Shown: positions 8,534 to 19,764, numbered from the stretch's first letter. The stretch is 64,000 nucleotides of DNA from Tetragenococcus koreensis (GCF_003795145.1 NZ_CP027786.1:2108001-2172000); one strand, 5' to 3'. The notes: generated by a model not told the origin, from the sequence alone. Numbers and translations are program-made.

Positions 8534-8992
8534 CTAAACTGCTTGGCTTAAACGTACCATGTCTTTGAGTTGTAAGCCATTTTCAAAAATGGGCTGTTCA
8601 TAATGGTTAATGAAAAAATCACGTTCTATGTGAGACATACGAAATCCACATTTTTGGTATAAATATAGTTGTTCAAAACCAGTCGATCCCGTACCAACTT
8701 CAACTACCTCATATTGATTTTCCTTAGCAAATGTCAGAGCAAAATAAAGAAGTGTTTGACCTATTTTTTGCCCACGAAAATCTTTTTGAACAGCGAGATT
8801 AACAACTTCCAAAGTAGTAGGTCTCGTTGGTAACAAGATAATTACGCCCACCAATTGGCCTTCTTCTTGCGCTGTAAAACAAAAACTACGAGGCAAGTAA
8901 TCATCAATTATTTTTTTGGAGGGATCTGCTTCTAATAACAAATCATAATGTTTTTCTACTACCTTATGCAGCTTTTGTATTTCTATACTCAA
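8534..8992 (-). CDS. GNAT-family N-acetyltransferase
   Basis: 152 aa with a GNAT core: the acetyl-CoA-binding segment around [12 protein letters not shown] and the C-terminal YLYQKCGFR motif. The start appears to be TTG with AAGGAG upstream (moderate certainty). The substrate cannot be read from sequence. It follows the U32 pair by about 40 bp on the same strand, but no functional link is evident. Confidence 0.8.
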   Translation of the reverse strand: MSIEIQKLHKVVEKHYDLLLEADPSKKIIDDYLPRSFCFTAQEEGQLVGVIILLPTRPTTLEVVNLAVQKDFRGQKIGQTLLYFALTFAKENQYEVVEVGTGSTGFEQLYLYQKCGFRMSHIERDFFINHYEQPIFENGLQLKDMVRLSQAV

Positions 8993-9035
8993 GTCAAAAC
9001 TCCTTGTTCTCCGTAAAAATGCAGCTAATAAGCGA

Positions 9036-10274
9036 CTATTTTCGTTTTCTTACCATATCTCCTACTTGAACTGGCTGTGTAACAGGCATCGTTAATAGCA
9101 TCATGGGATGGGGCGCGCGGTCAATTATTTCCTGTTGTTCATTGCGCATTTCGGTCACCTGCTGTGTAAAATGACGTAACCCAGGTCCATAAAACTCAAT
9201 ATCATCCCCCACGCTAAAAACATTACGCTGTCTAATGGTTGCAATGTGTGTATCTTCATCATAGTTTAGCACTTCGCCGATAAATTTATACTGTGGAATT
9301 TTCCGACGTGGCCCAAATAACTGTTCATTTTCTGTAGGCGTATGGTAATAAAAACCAGTTGATAGCTCACGTTGAGCGACTTTCCATAACTCATCAATCC
9401 ATTCCTGTTTACAAATATAATTCTTTGGATCATCCATATAACTATCAACTGCCTTTTTATAGACATTGGCCACTGTTGAAACGTAGTGGATTGATTTCAT
9501 ACGGCCTTCAATTTTTAAGCTATCAACGCCGTTTTCGATCAAATCAGGTAAATGCTCAATCATGGATAGATCGACTGCACTCATTGAAAATTTTTCTGAA
9601 ACTGAACTAGGAGTCAAACGATTACGTTCTGTCCCAAAGGGTAAATCAAATAATTCATATTTCCAACGACATGATTGTGAGCAACCACCACGATTCGCAT
9701 CACGCATCGACATATGATTGGATAAGGTACAGCGCCCAGAGTAAGAAATACACATTGCACCGTGAATAAAGGCCTCCAACTCAACCGATGTATGCTTACG
9801 GATTTCTGCTACTTCTTCCATTGAAACTTCGCGCGCTAAAACTACTCGTTCTAAACCTTCTTCCCGCCAAAATTCCAAGGTTTCATAGTTAGTAGCAGAT
9901 GCTTGAGTAGAAAGATGAACTGCAAGCCCTGGTGCTTCTGTGATACAAATTTCAACCAATGCTGGATCTGAAATAATGACGGCAGAAATCCCTAGGTCAC
10001 GGATTTCTCGGAAAAATTCACCCGCTCCTGCTTGGTTTCCTTCATGTGTTACCATGTTTGCGGCAACGTATACTTTGGCATGATGGTCGTTAGCATACTT
10101 GATTCCTTCTGCCATTTCTGCAAAAGAAAAATTTCCCGCTCGACTACGTAGTCCATAAGCGTTCCCACCAATATAAACGGCGTCAGCCCCATAACTGATT
10201 GCTGTTTTTAATTTTTCTAACGTTCCGGCTGGCGCTAGGATTTCTGGTCGTTTTAGTGCTTGTTTTACCGTCAT
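9036..10274 (-). CDS. trhP2: U32 family protein, TrhP2-like tRNA U34 hydroxylation factor
   Basis: 412 aa. Peptidase-U32 family: starts with PEILAPAGTLEKLKTAI and YGADAVYIGG, contains the signature ELEAFIHGAMCISYSGRC and Cys residues CSQSCRW expected for a metal cluster, plus a C-terminal beta-barrel-like region. Bacillus homologues (yrrO/trhP2) act in prephenate-dependent 5-hydroxyuridine formation at tRNA position 34; earlier annotations call them collagenases. Paired with a shorter U32 gene ending 11 bp upstream, as in Bacillus. RBS GGAGC. Confidence 0.85.
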   Translation of the reverse strand: MTVKQALKRPEILAPAGTLEKLKTAISYGADAVYIGGNAYGLRSRAGNFSFAEMAEGIKYANDHHAKVYVAANMVTHEGNQAGAGEFFREIRDLGISAVIISDPALVEICITEAPGLAVHLSTQASATNYETLEFWREEGLERVVLAREVSMEEVAEIRKHTSVELEAFIHGAMCISYSGRCTLSNHMSMRDANRGGCSQSCRWKYELFDLPFGTERNRLTPSSVSEKFSMSAVDLSMIEHLPDLIENGVDSLKIEGRMKSIHYVSTVANVYKKAVDSYMDDPKNYICKQEWIDELWKVAQRELSTGFYYHTPTENEQLFGPRRKIPQYKFIGEVLNYDEDTHIATIRQRNVFSVGDDIEFYGPGLRHFTQQVTEMRNEQQEIIDRAPHPMMLLTMPVTQPVQVGDMVRKRK

Positions 10275-10285
10275 TTTATTGCTCC

Positions 10286-11206
10286 TTATTTAATTTCCGC
10301 TGGATCGACAGCATAAAAACCAGTCGATAATGTCCGCTGATGTGAATGTAACTGCACAACTTTGCTAGCATATTGTTGTGCTTGTTCTGGTTGCCAAGTA
10401 TTCGTTTCAATACCTTTTCTAGCAGCATCAAATAATCGGACGATTTCGACAAAATTTTCCCCAGGAGAAAATATACCATCAAGTTTCCAAGTTTGATAAC
10501 CAATTGTGGCTAATTCAGCTAACTCATTCATTAGACAAATATCATCATTTGCAAAAATATGAGTACCATGCATATCTTCAAAAATCGAATAGTGAGTATC
10601 TTTACGTTTAGGCTCAGCCAAAAATAGGCCTTGTCCTTTATCGCTTGCTTCTTCTTGTTTAGTATAATGAAAATAGTTTTGCAAAAGCGGACGTTTAGAC
10701 TGATGGATACAGGTTGCGCCATAAACTAAGACTTCTGCTGGGATAGCTAAATTTTCCGACATAATTTCCATTTCAGTAAAAGGTACTTCCCGCGCTAAAA
10801 CAGCTCCGCTTGCTCCTTTTCTTCCCCAAAAATTAATCTGTCTAGTGTTAGTAACTAAAGTTTCGCCATCATAAATAAAGGGAAGCGCTAGTTCTGGATG
10901 TTGCTTCATTACAAAAATGATGCCAGGATCACCTAATGAGATTTTATCGACCTGAATAGCTTTTAGAAAACGCAAATATTCAGGGATTTCCTTCATTTTG
11001 GCAGGATGCATGATGCCATTAACAGCAACCATTGCTTGTTTACCTGCTTCATGTGCAGCAATCACAAGTTCTTTTTGTTCTTTTCTAGTAAAGGAATGGG
11101 GCAAACGTAAGCCAAATTTTTCTTCGCCAAAAAATATCGTATCAACGCTTGGTAAGAGTTCGGTTGCTTGATGGGTAGTTTCAACTGTTGTGATGATTTC
11201 AATCAT
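10286..11206 (-). CDS. trhP1: U32 family protein, TrhP1-like
   Basis: 306 aa. ATG at 11206 is chosen: AAGGAGAG is 8 bp upstream; the longer frame is not supported. A shorter U32 protein resembling Bacillus YrrN (TrhP1): DTIFFGEEKFGLRLPHSF near the start and VLVYGATCIHQSKRPLLQNYF in the catalytic-type segment. It lacks the full Cys set of its larger partner. Thought to act with TrhP2 in tRNA wobble hydroxylation. First gene of the pair. Confidence 0.82.
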   Translation of the reverse strand: MIEIITTVETTHQATELLPSVDTIFFGEEKFGLRLPHSFTRKEQKELVIAAHEAGKQAMVAVNGIMHPAKMKEIPEYLRFLKAIQVDKISLGDPGIIFVMKQHPELALPFIYDGETLVTNTRQINFWGRKGASGAVLAREVPFTEMEIMSENLAIPAEVLVYGATCIHQSKRPLLQNYFHYTKQEEASDKGQGLFLAEPKRKDTHYSIFEDMHGTHIFANDDICLMNELAELATIGYQTWKLDGIFSPGENFVEIVRLFDAARKGIETNTWQPEQAQQYASKVVQLHSHQRTLSTGFYAVDPAEIK

Positions 11207-11384
11207 TACTTTTCTCTCCTTATATTCCAATATGCTATCACAAGCAATTACGTTTTCCAATAGAATAGTGCAACATTTCACGATTACTTTGTTTCTAATT
11301 TCTTATTAACTAGATATTGGTACTTTATGTATTTATAAGTAAGGTTTAGACCAGGCAAAAATCAATAAGTTGCTTCATTTAAAA

Positions 11385-11411
11385 AACTGTCTACCAAAAA
11401 AGTAGACAGTT
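11385..11411 (-). terminator. Terminator downstream of the HAD gene
   Basis: Perfect 10-bp stem AACTGTCTAC / GTAGACAGTT with an A/T loop, followed on the minus strand by TTTTTTAAAT. It separates the HAD gene from the U32 pair. Confidence 0.85.
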
Positions 11412-11445
11412 GATTGAAGCTTATTTTGTTTTTAAGGGACAATTT

Positions 11446-12141
11446 TTATAGCACTGAGATAATTTCAGACAAGGTATGGTTGGGCTCAATTACTTGATCA
11501 AATAAAAATTTTGATTGGGGTTTTTTTCTCCCCCGGTGATTGCGCCAAATAGCTTTCCATCCTGCATTTTTAGCGCCATTTATATCATTTTCGTAAGAGT
11601 CACCAATATAATATGTATCCCTTTTATCTAACCCCATAGCTTGTTCTGCGTATTCAAATAATTTAATATCCGGTTTGCTAAATCCAATGGCTGAAGAAAT
11701 AAAAATATTTTCTTCTGCGATCCAATTTGCCAAACCTAATTGTTGCACTTTTGCCCATTGATGATCCGTTGGCCCGTTAGTAATCAAGCCGACAGGTATA
11801 TTATACTGCTGACAATAAGAAAGGGTCTCTTTCGCATCTTCAAACAATTCGATCTGTCCTTGAAAATAAGCATAATCTTCTTGAAAACGCAACGCTTGTT
11901 CAAGCGTTAAATTCATGCCAAATTGTGCACAAGCATTTTGCATACGATAAATATGCATGTCTTCTACTTTCATCTTTCCTGTATGTGTCAGATGAAATAC
12001 TTCATCGCTGAAACGACGGCTGAACAAGTACAGATCTTCTATTTGAGCTTCAGGAAAAAGAAGGTCCTTTTGGACAGCTCTTTTAAATGGTTCTAGTTGG
12101 TCATACAATGTATCATCTAAATCAAAAATTACAGCTGACAT
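11446..12141 (-). CDS. HAD-superfamily hydrolase, YjjG-type
   Basis: 231 aa. All HAD motifs: FDLDDTLYD (nucleophile and acid Asp), ITNGP (motif II), KPDIKLF (motif III Lys) and YIGDSYENDINGA (motif IV acidic pair), with a helical cap after the first motif. Resembles pyrimidine-nucleotidase YjjG and related phosphatases; substrate not determinable. Monocistronic between two terminators; RBS AGGAGG. Confidence 0.87.
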   Translation of the reverse strand: MSAVIFDLDDTLYDQLEPFKRAVQKDLLFPEAQIEDLYLFSRRFSDEVFHLTHTGKMKVEDMHIYRMQNACAQFGMNLTLEQALRFQEDYAYFQGQIELFEDAKETLSYCQQYNIPVGLITNGPTDHQWAKVQQLGLANWIAEENIFISSAIGFSKPDIKLFEYAEQAMGLDKRDTYYIGDSYENDINGAKNAGWKAIWRNHRGRKKPQSKFLFDQVIEPNHTLSEIISVL

Positions 12142-12266
12142 GCTTTGCCTCCTAAGAATTCTCTCAAGGTTTCATTATAAAGAAAACGATTAAGAAAAGC
12201 AAAAGCAAGTCTTGAATTAATAACTTGTTTAATATAGAAATTTACAAACTCACCCGTTTAAATAAA

Positions 12267-12306
12267 AAAGGCATGCAAGAACTCTGATTATGTCCTTGCA
12301 TGCCTA
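12267..12306 (-). terminator. Terminator of ctsR-clpC
   Basis: Stem AGGCATGCAAG pairing with CTTGCATGCCT around about 18 nt, then TTTTTTATTT on the minus strand, 30 bp after the clpC stop. Confidence 0.9.
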
Positions 12307-12335
12307 TCCATTATTTAAGCTAGTTATTCAAATAA

Positions 12336-14834
12336 TTATACTTCTTGTAATACTTCCTTTTCTTTGGCTTTGGGCACTCTTACATTTAACGTAATCTTGC
12401 CTTTTGAAGCACCAATCGTTACTCGGCTGCCAAAATAAATCTCGCCAGACAATAACGCTTCACTCAAACGGTCTTCGACTTCTTTTTGCAAAGCACGACG
12501 AATAGGACGTGCACCATATTCTGGATCAAAACCAGATTTACCAATAACATCAATGGCTGCCGGTGTAATTTTGAGCTGAATATCTTGTTCTTCCATCCGT
12601 TTAACGACTGATTTACTCATAATTTTTACAATTTCATGAATTTCATCTTCTTCTAACGAACGGAACACGACAGTTTCATCAACGCGGTTCAAGAATTCTG
12701 GACGAAAAGCTTTTTTCAGTTCTTCTAAAATTCGCTTTTGCATGGCTTCATGGTCTTGTTTAATATCTACCACATTAAAACCAACGTTTGTTTCTTCACG
12801 CAATTCTTGAGCGCCGATATTTGAAGTCATAATCAAAATCGTATTGCGAAAATCAACGGCTCGTCCTTTTGAATCCGTCAATTGACCATCATCCAGTACT
12901 TGCAATAAGGTATTGAAAACGTCCGGATGTGCCTTTTCAACTTCATCAAGTAGAATAACTGAATAAGGTTTAGAGCGAACTTTTTCTGTTAATTGACCGC
13001 CTTCATCATAGCCCACATAGCCTGGAGGTGAACCAATCAAACGACTCGTACTGTATTTTTCCATATATTCACTCATATCCACCCGAATCATAGCATCTTC
13101 TGTTCCAAACATTGCATCAGCTAATGCTTTAGCTAATTCGGTTTTCCCAACTCCAGTGGGACCTAAGAACATAAAAGAACCAATAGGTCGGTTAGGATCT
13201 TTTAATCCACTACGAGCACGACGGATAGCACGAGCAACTGCACTAACTGCTTCATCTTGGCCAATAACTCGTTCATGTAAAACTTTTTCTAAGTCTAATA
13301 AACGTTCGCTTTCTTTTTTCTCCATTTGTTCCAATGGTACACCTGTCCATTGTGAAACCACAGCTGCAACGTCTTCTTCTGTTACTTTATCAGTAAAACC
13401 AGAAGCGGCTTTAGCTTCTTTATAAGAAACATCTTGCAATTGTTTGTTCAAAGCTTGTTCTTGTATACGTAAGCTAGCTGCTTTTTCAAAATTTTGGTTT
13501 CTGATGGCGGCTTCTTTTTCTTCTACAATTGCCAATATTTGATCTTGCACAACCGCTGTTTCAGATACTTCATCAGATTGATCCAAACGAACTTTGGCAG
13601 CTGATTCATCCATCAAGTCAATTGCTTTATCTGGTAATTGCCGTCCGTTGATATAACGAACAGAAAGCTGTACACAAGCCTGTAATGCTTCATCAGTAAT
13701 TTCTACATTATGATGCTTTTCATAGCGGGCACGTAGACCTCTTAAAATTTCTACTGCTTCATCAGGCGTTGATTCGTCTACTTGCACTCTAGCAAAACGA
13801 CGCTCTAACGCAGAATCTTTTTCGATATATTTTTGATATTCATCAGAAGTTGTCGCTCCGATAGTTTGCAGCTCGCCTCTAGCTAAGGCTGGTTTTAAAA
13901 TATTGGAGGCATCAATCGCACCTTCTGCGCCTCCTGCACCAATCAAAGTATGCAATTCATCAATAAACAAAATAATTTGTCCATCTTGATAAATTTCGTC
14001 AATAATTTTTTTCATTCGATCTTCAAACTCACCACGGTATTTCGTACCCGCAACTAACGCACCCATATCAAGCATCATCAGTCGTTTTGTTTGCATATCT
14101 TGCGGAACTTCTCCGTTAATAATCTTTTGGGCTAGTCCTTCAGCAATTGCTGTTTTACCAACACCTGGTTCACCTACTAGAGCCGGATTATTTTTGGTGC
14201 GTCGACTTAATATTTGAATTAACCGTTTCACTTCTTTACTGCGACCGACCACTGGATCCAACCGTTTTTCACGTGCTAGTTTCGTTAAATCACGTGCTAG
14301 TGAATCTAAGGTTGGCGTACCTTCTTGTGCTTGTTGCTGTCTGCTTTGGACTGGACGACGACGATTAACTCCATTAGTCCCTTTATTTTGGTTCACACCC
14401 ATTTTTTTCTTCAATAATTGGCGCATTTTAGCTAAACTTAATCCTAAATTCAGCATGATACGAGAAGCTAAAATCTCTTCGTCACGTAACAGCCCTAAAA
14501 GCAAGTGTTCAGTACCAACTTGTGGTGAACCTAGTCGCTTAGCTTCATCGCCTGCATAAGCAAAAATTTGCCTAGCTCGCGGCGAATAAGGCAAATAACC
14601 ATTTACTGGATAACTAGTCATGGTACCATAACCCGTTAGGTGTTCAATTTCTTCGCGAATATCCTCTTCATTAACATTCATTTCACGTAAAGTTTTACCA
14701 GCAATGCCGTTAGGCTCGATTAACAAAGCCAACAAAATGTGCTCTGAGCCTACGGTTTGATGTTTAAAACGTTTAGCTTCTTCTTGCGCAATTTGCAAGA
14801 CGTCTTTAGCACGCTGTGTAAATAATTCATCCAT
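12336..14834 (-). CDS. clpC: ATP-dependent Clp protease ATPase subunit ClpC
   Basis: 832 aa. Two N-terminal Clp repeats (about residues 1-145), first AAA+ module with Walker A GEPGVGKT (221-228), a UVR-type coiled region ([19 protein letters not shown]), second AAA+ module with GPTGVGKT, and a C-terminal helical domain. Unfolds substrates for ClpP and acts in protein quality control. The second gene after ctsR (19-bp gap), as in other Firmicutes, though mcsA and mcsB are absent, as in many Lactobacillales. Repressed by CtsR through the operator before ctsR. Confidence 0.97.
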   Translation of the reverse strand: MDELFTQRAKDVLQIAQEEAKRFKHQTVGSEHILLALLIEPNGIAGKTLREMNVNEEDIREEIEHLTGYGTMTSYPVNGYLPYSPRARQIFAYAGDEAKRLGSPQVGTEHLLLGLLRDEEILASRIMLNLGLSLAKMRQLLKKKMGVNQNKGTNGVNRRRPVQSRQQQAQEGTPTLDSLARDLTKLAREKRLDPVVGRSKEVKRLIQILSRRTKNNPALVGEPGVGKTAIAEGLAQKIINGEVPQDMQTKRLMMLDMGALVAGTKYRGEFEDRMKKIIDEIYQDGQIILFIDELHTLIGAGGAEGAIDASNILKPALARGELQTIGATTSDEYQKYIEKDSALERRFARVQVDESTPDEAVEILRGLRARYEKHHNVEITDEALQACVQLSVRYINGRQLPDKAIDLMDESAAKVRLDQSDEVSETAVVQDQILAIVEEKEAAIRNQNFEKAASLRIQEQALNKQLQDVSYKEAKAASGFTDKVTEEDVAAVVSQWTGVPLEQMEKKESERLLDLEKVLHERVIGQDEAVSAVARAIRRARSGLKDPNRPIGSFMFLGPTGVGKTELAKALADAMFGTEDAMIRVDMSEYMEKYSTSRLIGSPPGYVGYDEGGQLTEKVRSKPYSVILLDEVEKAHPDVFNTLLQVLDDGQLTDSKGRAVDFRNTILIMTSNIGAQELREETNVGFNVVDIKQDHEAMQKRILEELKKAFRPEFLNRVDETVVFRSLEEDEIHEIVKIMSKSVVKRMEEQDIQLKITPAAIDVIGKSGFDPEYGARPIRRALQKEVEDRLSEALLSGEIYFGSRVTIGASKGKITLNVRVPKAKEKEVLQEV

Positions 14835-14853
14835 AAATTTTCACTTCCAATCT

Positions 14854-15315
14854 TCATAATTCGTAACTTAATCGTTCTAATATCCCGTGCATGATATTTG
14901 CTCGCATATTTTCTTCTTTAACAGATTTTCCTAAAACGACTTTACTGATGGTCACTAATAATAAATTACCTTCTCTTTTGGAAAGAATCCCTTCTTCGTA
15001 TAATTTTTGAATGATTGCTATAGCATCTTTTTCTGAGAGTATTTGGTCGAATAATTGATTCACTTGTTCTAAAAATTGATGATAATTGGAGACTTGAACT
15101 TTTTCAATTCGAATATAGCCACCACCGCCTCGTTTACTTTCAACAGTATAGCCCCGTTGTACAGTAAACCGTGTATTAATGACATAATTGATTTGCGAAG
15201 GTACACAATTAAATAAATCTGCCATCTCAGCGCGACGAATTTCAATCATCTCGCTTTCTTCCAGAATCTTTTTCAAATAGGCTTCAATCATATCAGAAGT
15301 ATTTTGATGACTCAT
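14854..15315 (-). CDS. ctsR: Class III stress repressor CtsR
   Basis: 153 aa, full length. N-terminal winged helix (residues about 1-70) with NCVPSQINYVINTRF as recognition region, followed by the wing RGGGGYIRI with the conserved Gly-rich heat-sensing loop, then a dimerisation domain. Represses its own operon and other clp genes, releasing DNA on heat. First gene of ctsR-clpC; the operator covers the promoter. RBS AAAGGAGG overlaps the operator edge. Confidence 0.97.
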   Translation of the reverse strand: MSHQNTSDMIEAYLKKILEESEMIEIRRAEMADLFNCVPSQINYVINTRFTVQRGYTVESKRGGGGYIRIEKVQVSNYHQFLEQVNQLFDQILSEKDAIAIIQKLYEEGILSKREGNLLLVTISKVVLGKSVKEENMRANIMHGILERLSYEL

Positions 15316-15331
15316 CTGCTCGTGACCCTCC

Positions 15332-15357
15332 TTTGACTATTATTGACCTTTATTATA
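15332..15357 (-). promoter_or_regulatory. CtsR operator and -10 box of ctsR-clpC
   Basis: On the minus strand TATAAT (15352-15357) is followed by GGTCAATAATAGTCAAA (15332-15348), a near-perfect match to the CtsR heptad direct repeat GGTCAAA-NNN-GTCAAA. Autoregulation is therefore expected. The -35 region is weak. Confidence 0.88.
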
Positions 15358-15416
15358 ACGGATTTTTTAGCTCTTGGAAAGAAGAAGGACTTGTTATAAT
15401 CAAAGACTTAGCAAAA

Positions 15417-15460
15417 AAATAAAAGACGACCGATGTTATTTTGCTATCGCTCGTCTTTTA
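15417..15460 (-). terminator. Terminator of prkC operon
   Basis: AAAAGACGA on one arm pairs with TCGTCTTTT on the other, extended by CGAT/ATCG, then a T-run on the minus strand, just after the prkC stop. It ends the long gmk-to-prkC gene row. Confidence 0.8.
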
Positions 15461-15466
15461 TTAGAA

Positions 15467-17665
15467 TTAAGGGACTTGTACAGTATCAGCTTTATCTATA
15501 TCTTGACTGACCTTATCTTCGTCATCACGTTGAACGGTAATTGTTGCTTCTTCTCCTTCTTCTACTGTAATAGGAACTTCGATTGTTTCACTATCATCTT
15601 CTGAATCTAAAACGATCTGTTCATACTGTTCGTCATCATGATCCATATCTGTAAGCCAAACGGTGATTGTCTGACTTGCCGAATCATCTTCGTCTTCATT
15701 GTCCTCGTCGTCTCCATCACCTTTAAAAGAAGCTTCTACATCTACCGTAAAACTCTTGGTTTCTGGCTCTTCCTCTTCTTCTTCACCTTTTGAAACAACC
15801 ATGCTTACCGTACTTCCTTTATCTTCGGTTGAACCAGCAGATGGATCAGTGCTAATGACATCTCCTTCTTCAACTGAATCGTCAAATTCTTCTTCTTTTT
15901 CCACTTCAAAGCCGGCGTCTTTCAAGCTTTTTTCTGCTTCTGCCTCAGAATCCCCTTCTACATCAGGCACATCTACTTGTTCAGTCCCCGCGCTCACAGA
16001 AAAGACGATGGTGGTTTCACCTGGAATAACTTCTTCGCCTTCGCTAGGTGTTTGACCGATAATCGTCCCACTCGTTTGATCACTATAGCTTTGCTGGACC
16101 TCGACAGAATTATCTCCTAATCCCATCCCTCGCAAACTATTCTTAGCAGCATCTTCTGTACTACCCACAAAGTTAACCATAGATACCGGCGCAGGCCCTT
16201 GACTTACCACAAACGATACTTCAGTTTCTTCAGGTACTACTTCTTCACCTGCATCTGGGCTTTGGCTAATGATTTGCCCGGCTGGTACCGAATCATCAAA
16301 TTCTTCTTCTGAGGAAATATTACTCTCTTTGAATTCTAATTCTTTTAATTTGTCTAAGGCATCATCATACGTTTGTTCTGTATAATCATCCATTTCTACT
16401 TCTGGACTACCAGAGCTGATATACAAAATAACTTCGTGAGTTCGTCTGACCTCAGCGCCTTCTTCTGGATTCGTCTTGACAATACGTCCTTCGTCTTGGT
16501 CATCACTAGGATATTCCCTTGTCTGATCGGCTGCCTGTAACCCACTTTCACGTAACTTTTCTCTAGCCGCAGATTCTGTTAACCCAGCGACTTCCGGAAT
16601 AGCTACTTCCCCTCTCGAACCAGCAGAGGAAAGATACGTGCCTAAGCCGATCATAGCTAGTAATACGACTAAAATTGCTAAAAAAAGTAACCATTTTTTC
16701 TTTGGTTTTTTGGGCTTTTTTTCTTCTTTTGCTTCAGCCGCGTCCTCTTCTTTTTTAGAAGACACAGTATCTGTGATAGGCGTCAGCGCTTTTGTTTCGT
16801 TTGTCATTGCTTGTGGATGCCAAGGCGCCTCATTTCTTCGCTCAGGTGACAAAACAGTCTCTAAGTCTTTACTCATTTCTTCTGCACTTTTATAACGATC
16901 TGTGGGCTCCTTAGCCGTTGCTTTTAATACAGCATTTTCTAACGGCTGTGGTATGTTTTCATCACGAGAACGCAGCGCCGGAATCTCATCTTGAAAGTGT
17001 TTTAAAGCAATTGTTACCGCAGATTCGCCATCAAAGGGCACACTGCCAGTCAACATTTCATATAGAATAATTCCAATGGCATAAATGTCAGACTGGCTCG
17101 TTGCCATGCCTCCTCTAGCTTGCTCTGGAGAAAGATAGTGAACCGAGCCTAACATACTATTTGTTTGTGTAATTGAAGTTTCCGACAAAGCAATTGCGAT
17201 CCCAAAATCGGTGATTTTTACCACGCCTTCTTCATTGAGTAAGATATTTTGTGGCTTTAAATCCCGATGAATAATTCGGTGCTCATGTGCCAAAGCAACG
17301 GCAGAAAGAATCTGTTGCATAATATTGATAATGACTGAATAATCCATGGGATAATGGATCTGGATATAGCGTTTTAAGTCCATTCCTTTCACATATTCCA
17401 TGACTAAATATTGCATTCCATCTTCTTCACCTACATCATAAACAGAAACAATATTAGGATGAACTAATTCTGTAGCTGCTAGTGCTTCTCTTTGAAAGCG
17501 GCGAATCGCGTCTTGATCGTTTTGGAAGTCATAACGTAAAACTTTAATTGCTACTTCCCGATCTAAAATCAAATCGTCAGCTAAAAAGACATTGGCCATT
17601 CCGCCCATGCCAACATTGCCTTTGATTAAATATCGGCCACTCAATTTTTTGCCAATATCAAGCAT
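15467..17665 (-). CDS. prkC: PASTA-domain serine/threonine protein kinase
   Basis: 732 aa. ATG at 17665 is chosen for GGAGGT 8 bp upstream; it overlaps the stp stop by 8 bp. Hanks-type kinase domain (1-270): [12 protein letters not shown], catalytic Lys41, HRDLKPQN with Asp135, DFGIA. A Lys-rich juxtamembrane stretch, one helix (about 325-345), then four extracellular PASTA repeats. After them comes an unusual acidic region (Glu/Asp runs) and a beta-rich tail of about 90 residues. Senses cell-wall fragments and phosphorylates envelope and division targets. Paired with the phosphatase encoded immediately before it. Confidence 0.95.
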   Translation of the reverse strand: MLDIGKKLSGRYLIKGNVGMGGMANVFLADDLILDREVAIKVLRYDFQNDQDAIRRFQREALAATELVHPNIVSVYDVGEEDGMQYLVMEYVKGMDLKRYIQIHYPMDYSVIINIMQQILSAVALAHEHRIIHRDLKPQNILLNEEGVVKITDFGIAIALSETSITQTNSMLGSVHYLSPEQARGGMATSQSDIYAIGIILYEMLTGSVPFDGESAVTIALKHFQDEIPALRSRDENIPQPLENAVLKATAKEPTDRYKSAEEMSKDLETVLSPERRNEAPWHPQAMTNETKALTPITDTVSSKKEEDAAEAKEEKKPKKPKKKWLLFLAILVVLLAMIGLGTYLSSAGSRGEVAIPEVAGLTESAAREKLRESGLQAADQTREYPSDDQDEGRIVKTNPEEGAEVRRTHEVILYISSGSPEVEMDDYTEQTYDDALDKLKELEFKESNISSEEEFDDSVPAGQIISQSPDAGEEVVPEETEVSFVVSQGPAPVSMVNFVGSTEDAAKNSLRGMGLGDNSVEVQQSYSDQTSGTIIGQTPSEGEEVIPGETTIVFSVSAGTEQVDVPDVEGDSEAEAEKSLKDAGFEVEKEEEFDDSVEEGDVISTDPSAGSTEDKGSTVSMVVSKGEEEEEEPETKSFTVDVEASFKGDGDDEDNEDEDDSASQTITVWLTDMDHDDEQYEQIVLDSEDDSETIEVPITVEEGEEATITVQRDDEDKVSQDIDKADTVQVP

Positions 17666-18401
17666 CAGCAGCACCTCCAAAATCGATCATAAGTACAGTA
17701 ATATTATCGACACCGCCATGATCGTTTGCTGTATCAATCATTTTTTCGACCGCTTCATCAGTAGTCGAACTAGACAAAATAAATTGGGCAATCTCATCTT
17801 CAGAAACCATGTTGGTCAAACCATCTGAGCACAAAAGTATACATTTTTTACTATCAATCAAATGAGTAGAAATATCTACTTCAATTGATCCAGGCATACC
17901 GACACTCCGTGTAACGATATTTTTTTGCGGATGGTTCGCAGCCATTTCTTTTGAAATTTCGCCCGTTTTTACTAATTCATTCACCAATGAGTGATCTTCT
18001 GTTAGTTGCATTAACCGTTGACCCATTAATGTATAAATACGGCTATCGCCTACATGTGCAATTGTAAAATCTTTTTCAAAAACTGCTGCCGCTTCAATAG
18101 TCGTTCCCATTCCAGCAAATTCAGGAGTGGCTTGGCCCTTTTGGTAAATTGCCGTATTTTCTTCTTGAATTGTTTTGATTAACCATTTAGCAGCTTTTTC
18201 ACTATCAGAAATTTTGGTTTTTTTCCACTGGTCGCCAATTTCATTGACCGCTGTTTTACTAGCAACATCTCCAGCTTGGTGACCGCCCATTCCGTCAGCC
18301 AACATTGCAAGCGTATAATCTTTTTTATTTTTGAATACACCAACGTAATCTTGATTGGCACTTCGTATTTTTCCTACATTGCTTTGAAAACTGATTTTCA
18401 T
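17658..18401 (-). CDS. stp: PP2C-family protein serine/threonine phosphatase
   Basis: 247 aa. ATG at 18401 is preferred (GAGGTG 6 bp upstream). Metal-binding motifs [23 protein letters not shown] and DNITVL place it in the PPM/PP2C family. Reverses phosphorylation by the PASTA kinase whose gene overlaps its end. It starts 11 bp after the rsmB stop, so coupled translation of rsmB-stp-prkC is likely. Cytosolic, manganese-dependent by family. Confidence 0.96.
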   Translation of the reverse strand: MKISFQSNVGKIRSANQDYVGVFKNKKDYTLAMLADGMGGHQAGDVASKTAVNEIGDQWKKTKISDSEKAAKWLIKTIQEENTAIYQKGQATPEFAGMGTTIEAAAVFEKDFTIAHVGDSRIYTLMGQRLMQLTEDHSLVNELVKTGEISKEMAANHPQKNIVTRSVGMPGSIEVDISTHLIDSKKCILLCSDGLTNMVSEDEIAQFILSSSTTDEAVEKMIDTANDHGGVDNITVLMIDFGGAADA

Positions 18402-18411
18402 TGCTTTCACC

Positions 18412-19764
18412 TCATCGTTTTTTCCGTAAACAACTGATAAAAAAGCCGTCAGTATAATACTGATGCGGGTATATTGTTACCATCTTATCGTGTAAGCTAG
18501 GTTTCAATTGTTTGTTTAGTGGAACTTCCATTCGTTCAAATTCAGCATGTTTTTGCAAAAATTGGTCGATCACTTGTTGATTTTCTTCAGTTAAAATCGT
18601 ACATGTGCTATAAACTAGAATTCCAGAAGGTTTTAATGTTGGTGCAACACTTTCCAGAATCTCTAATTGAATTTGGGCTAATTTAGGTAAATCATCGGGT
18701 TTTTTCACATATTTTATATCAGGTTTACGACGCATCAAACCTAAACCTGAACAAGGTGCATCAACTAAAATCCGATCAAAAGATGTTGCAGCAAAAGTAT
18801 TGCTTACTTTTCTGGCATCCAATTGCCTAGTATTTACCACATCTTCAACTTGCATCCGAGCAGCATTTTCTTTAATCAATTGGATTTTATGTTCATGAAT
18901 ATCGAGCGCGGTCACACGACCATTTTCTTGCGCATCTAAAAAAGAAGCAATATGAGTAGTCTTCCCACCTGGAGCAGAGCAGGCATCTAACACTTGCTGC
19001 TGCTTTTCAATTTGTAATGCGGGTGCCACCAGCATAGAGGTTTCATCTTGAACCGTCAATAGCCCTTCTTTAAATAACCGACTTTTACCAACAAACCCCT
19101 TTTCTGCTATAATACCATATTCAGAAACTGTACTTTCCGTAGCATCGATTCCTTCTGCTGCTAAACTGTCTAATGCCTCTTCTCGTGAGATTTTACGTGT
19201 ATCCACTCGCAGACTCACATGACTGGGTGAAAATAAAGAAAGGCCTAATTGTTTTGTTTGTTCGAATCCAATTTCTTCTGTCAGTCTTTCGGTTAGCCAT
19301 TTTGGCATACTAATTTGAGTAGCTAGCCGATTTATTGGATCACTTATTTGAGAAGGATCTGGCAGCCCTTGACGTTTAACGTTACGCAAAATACCATTAA
19401 CGAATTTACCAATCCCTGCATTCCCTCGAACTTTGGCAATTTCGACTGCTTCATTTAAAACCGCATGGTCCGGGACGCGGTCAAGATAATAAAGTTGGTA
19501 TAATGATAGTTCTAACAGTAACTTTACCCAAGCGTCTACTTTTTTGGCTTTAGCAATAAAGGGCTGTAAATAAAATTCAAGTAATAACTGCCGACTAACC
19601 GTTCCATATACCAGCTCGGTCAATAATCGACTATCTTGATCGCTAAGTTGCCCTTTTTCAATTTCTTCTTTTAAAAGAAGATTAGAATAGGCGCCACCCT
19701 TTTGGATTCTTTCTAACGCTTGCAGTGCAGCATAACGAACCGTTTTCTTAGCATCATATTTCAT
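18412..19764 (-). CDS. rsmB: 16S rRNA (cytosine-967-C5)-methyltransferase
   Basis: 450 aa. N-terminal NusB-like RNA-binding domain (about 1-140), then a Rossmann methyltransferase with SAM motif LDACSAPGGKTTH, the PC motif DAPCSGLG and the catalytic TC in STCTI. Methylates C967 of 16S rRNA. Its start overlaps the fmt stop by 11 bp, a common fmt-rsmB arrangement. Confidence 0.96.
   Translation of the reverse strand: MKYDAKKTVRYAALQALERIQKGGAYSNLLLKEEIEKGQLSDQDSRLLTELVYGTVSRQLLLEFYLQPFIAKAKKVDAWVKLLLELSLYQLYYLDRVPDHAVLNEAVEIAKVRGNAGIGKFVNGILRNVKRQGLPDPSQISDPINRLATQISMPKWLTERLTEEIGFEQTKQLGLSLFSPSHVSLRVDTRKISREEALDSLAAEGIDATESTVSEYGIIAEKGFVGKSRLFKEGLLTVQDETSMLVAPALQIEKQQQVLDACSAPGGKTTHIASFLDAQENGRVTALDIHEHKIQLIKENAARMQVEDVVNTRQLDARKVSNTFAATSFDRILVDAPCSGLGLMRRKPDIKYVKKPDDLPKLAQIQLEILESVAPTLKPSGILVYSTCTILTEENQQVIDQFLQKHAEFERMEVPLNKQLKPSLHDKMVTIYPHQYYTDGFFISCLRKKR

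Noticed and set aside
9266-9466. 66-aa minus-strand frame within the larger U32 gene
   Set aside because: Same-strand alternate frame; the U32 product is clearly the real one.
15699-16055. 118-aa Ser-rich reading frame on the plus strand
   Set aside because: Antisense shadow of the acidic, PASTA-containing part of prkC; the Ser/Thr bias mirrors Glu/Asp codons and there is no RBS.
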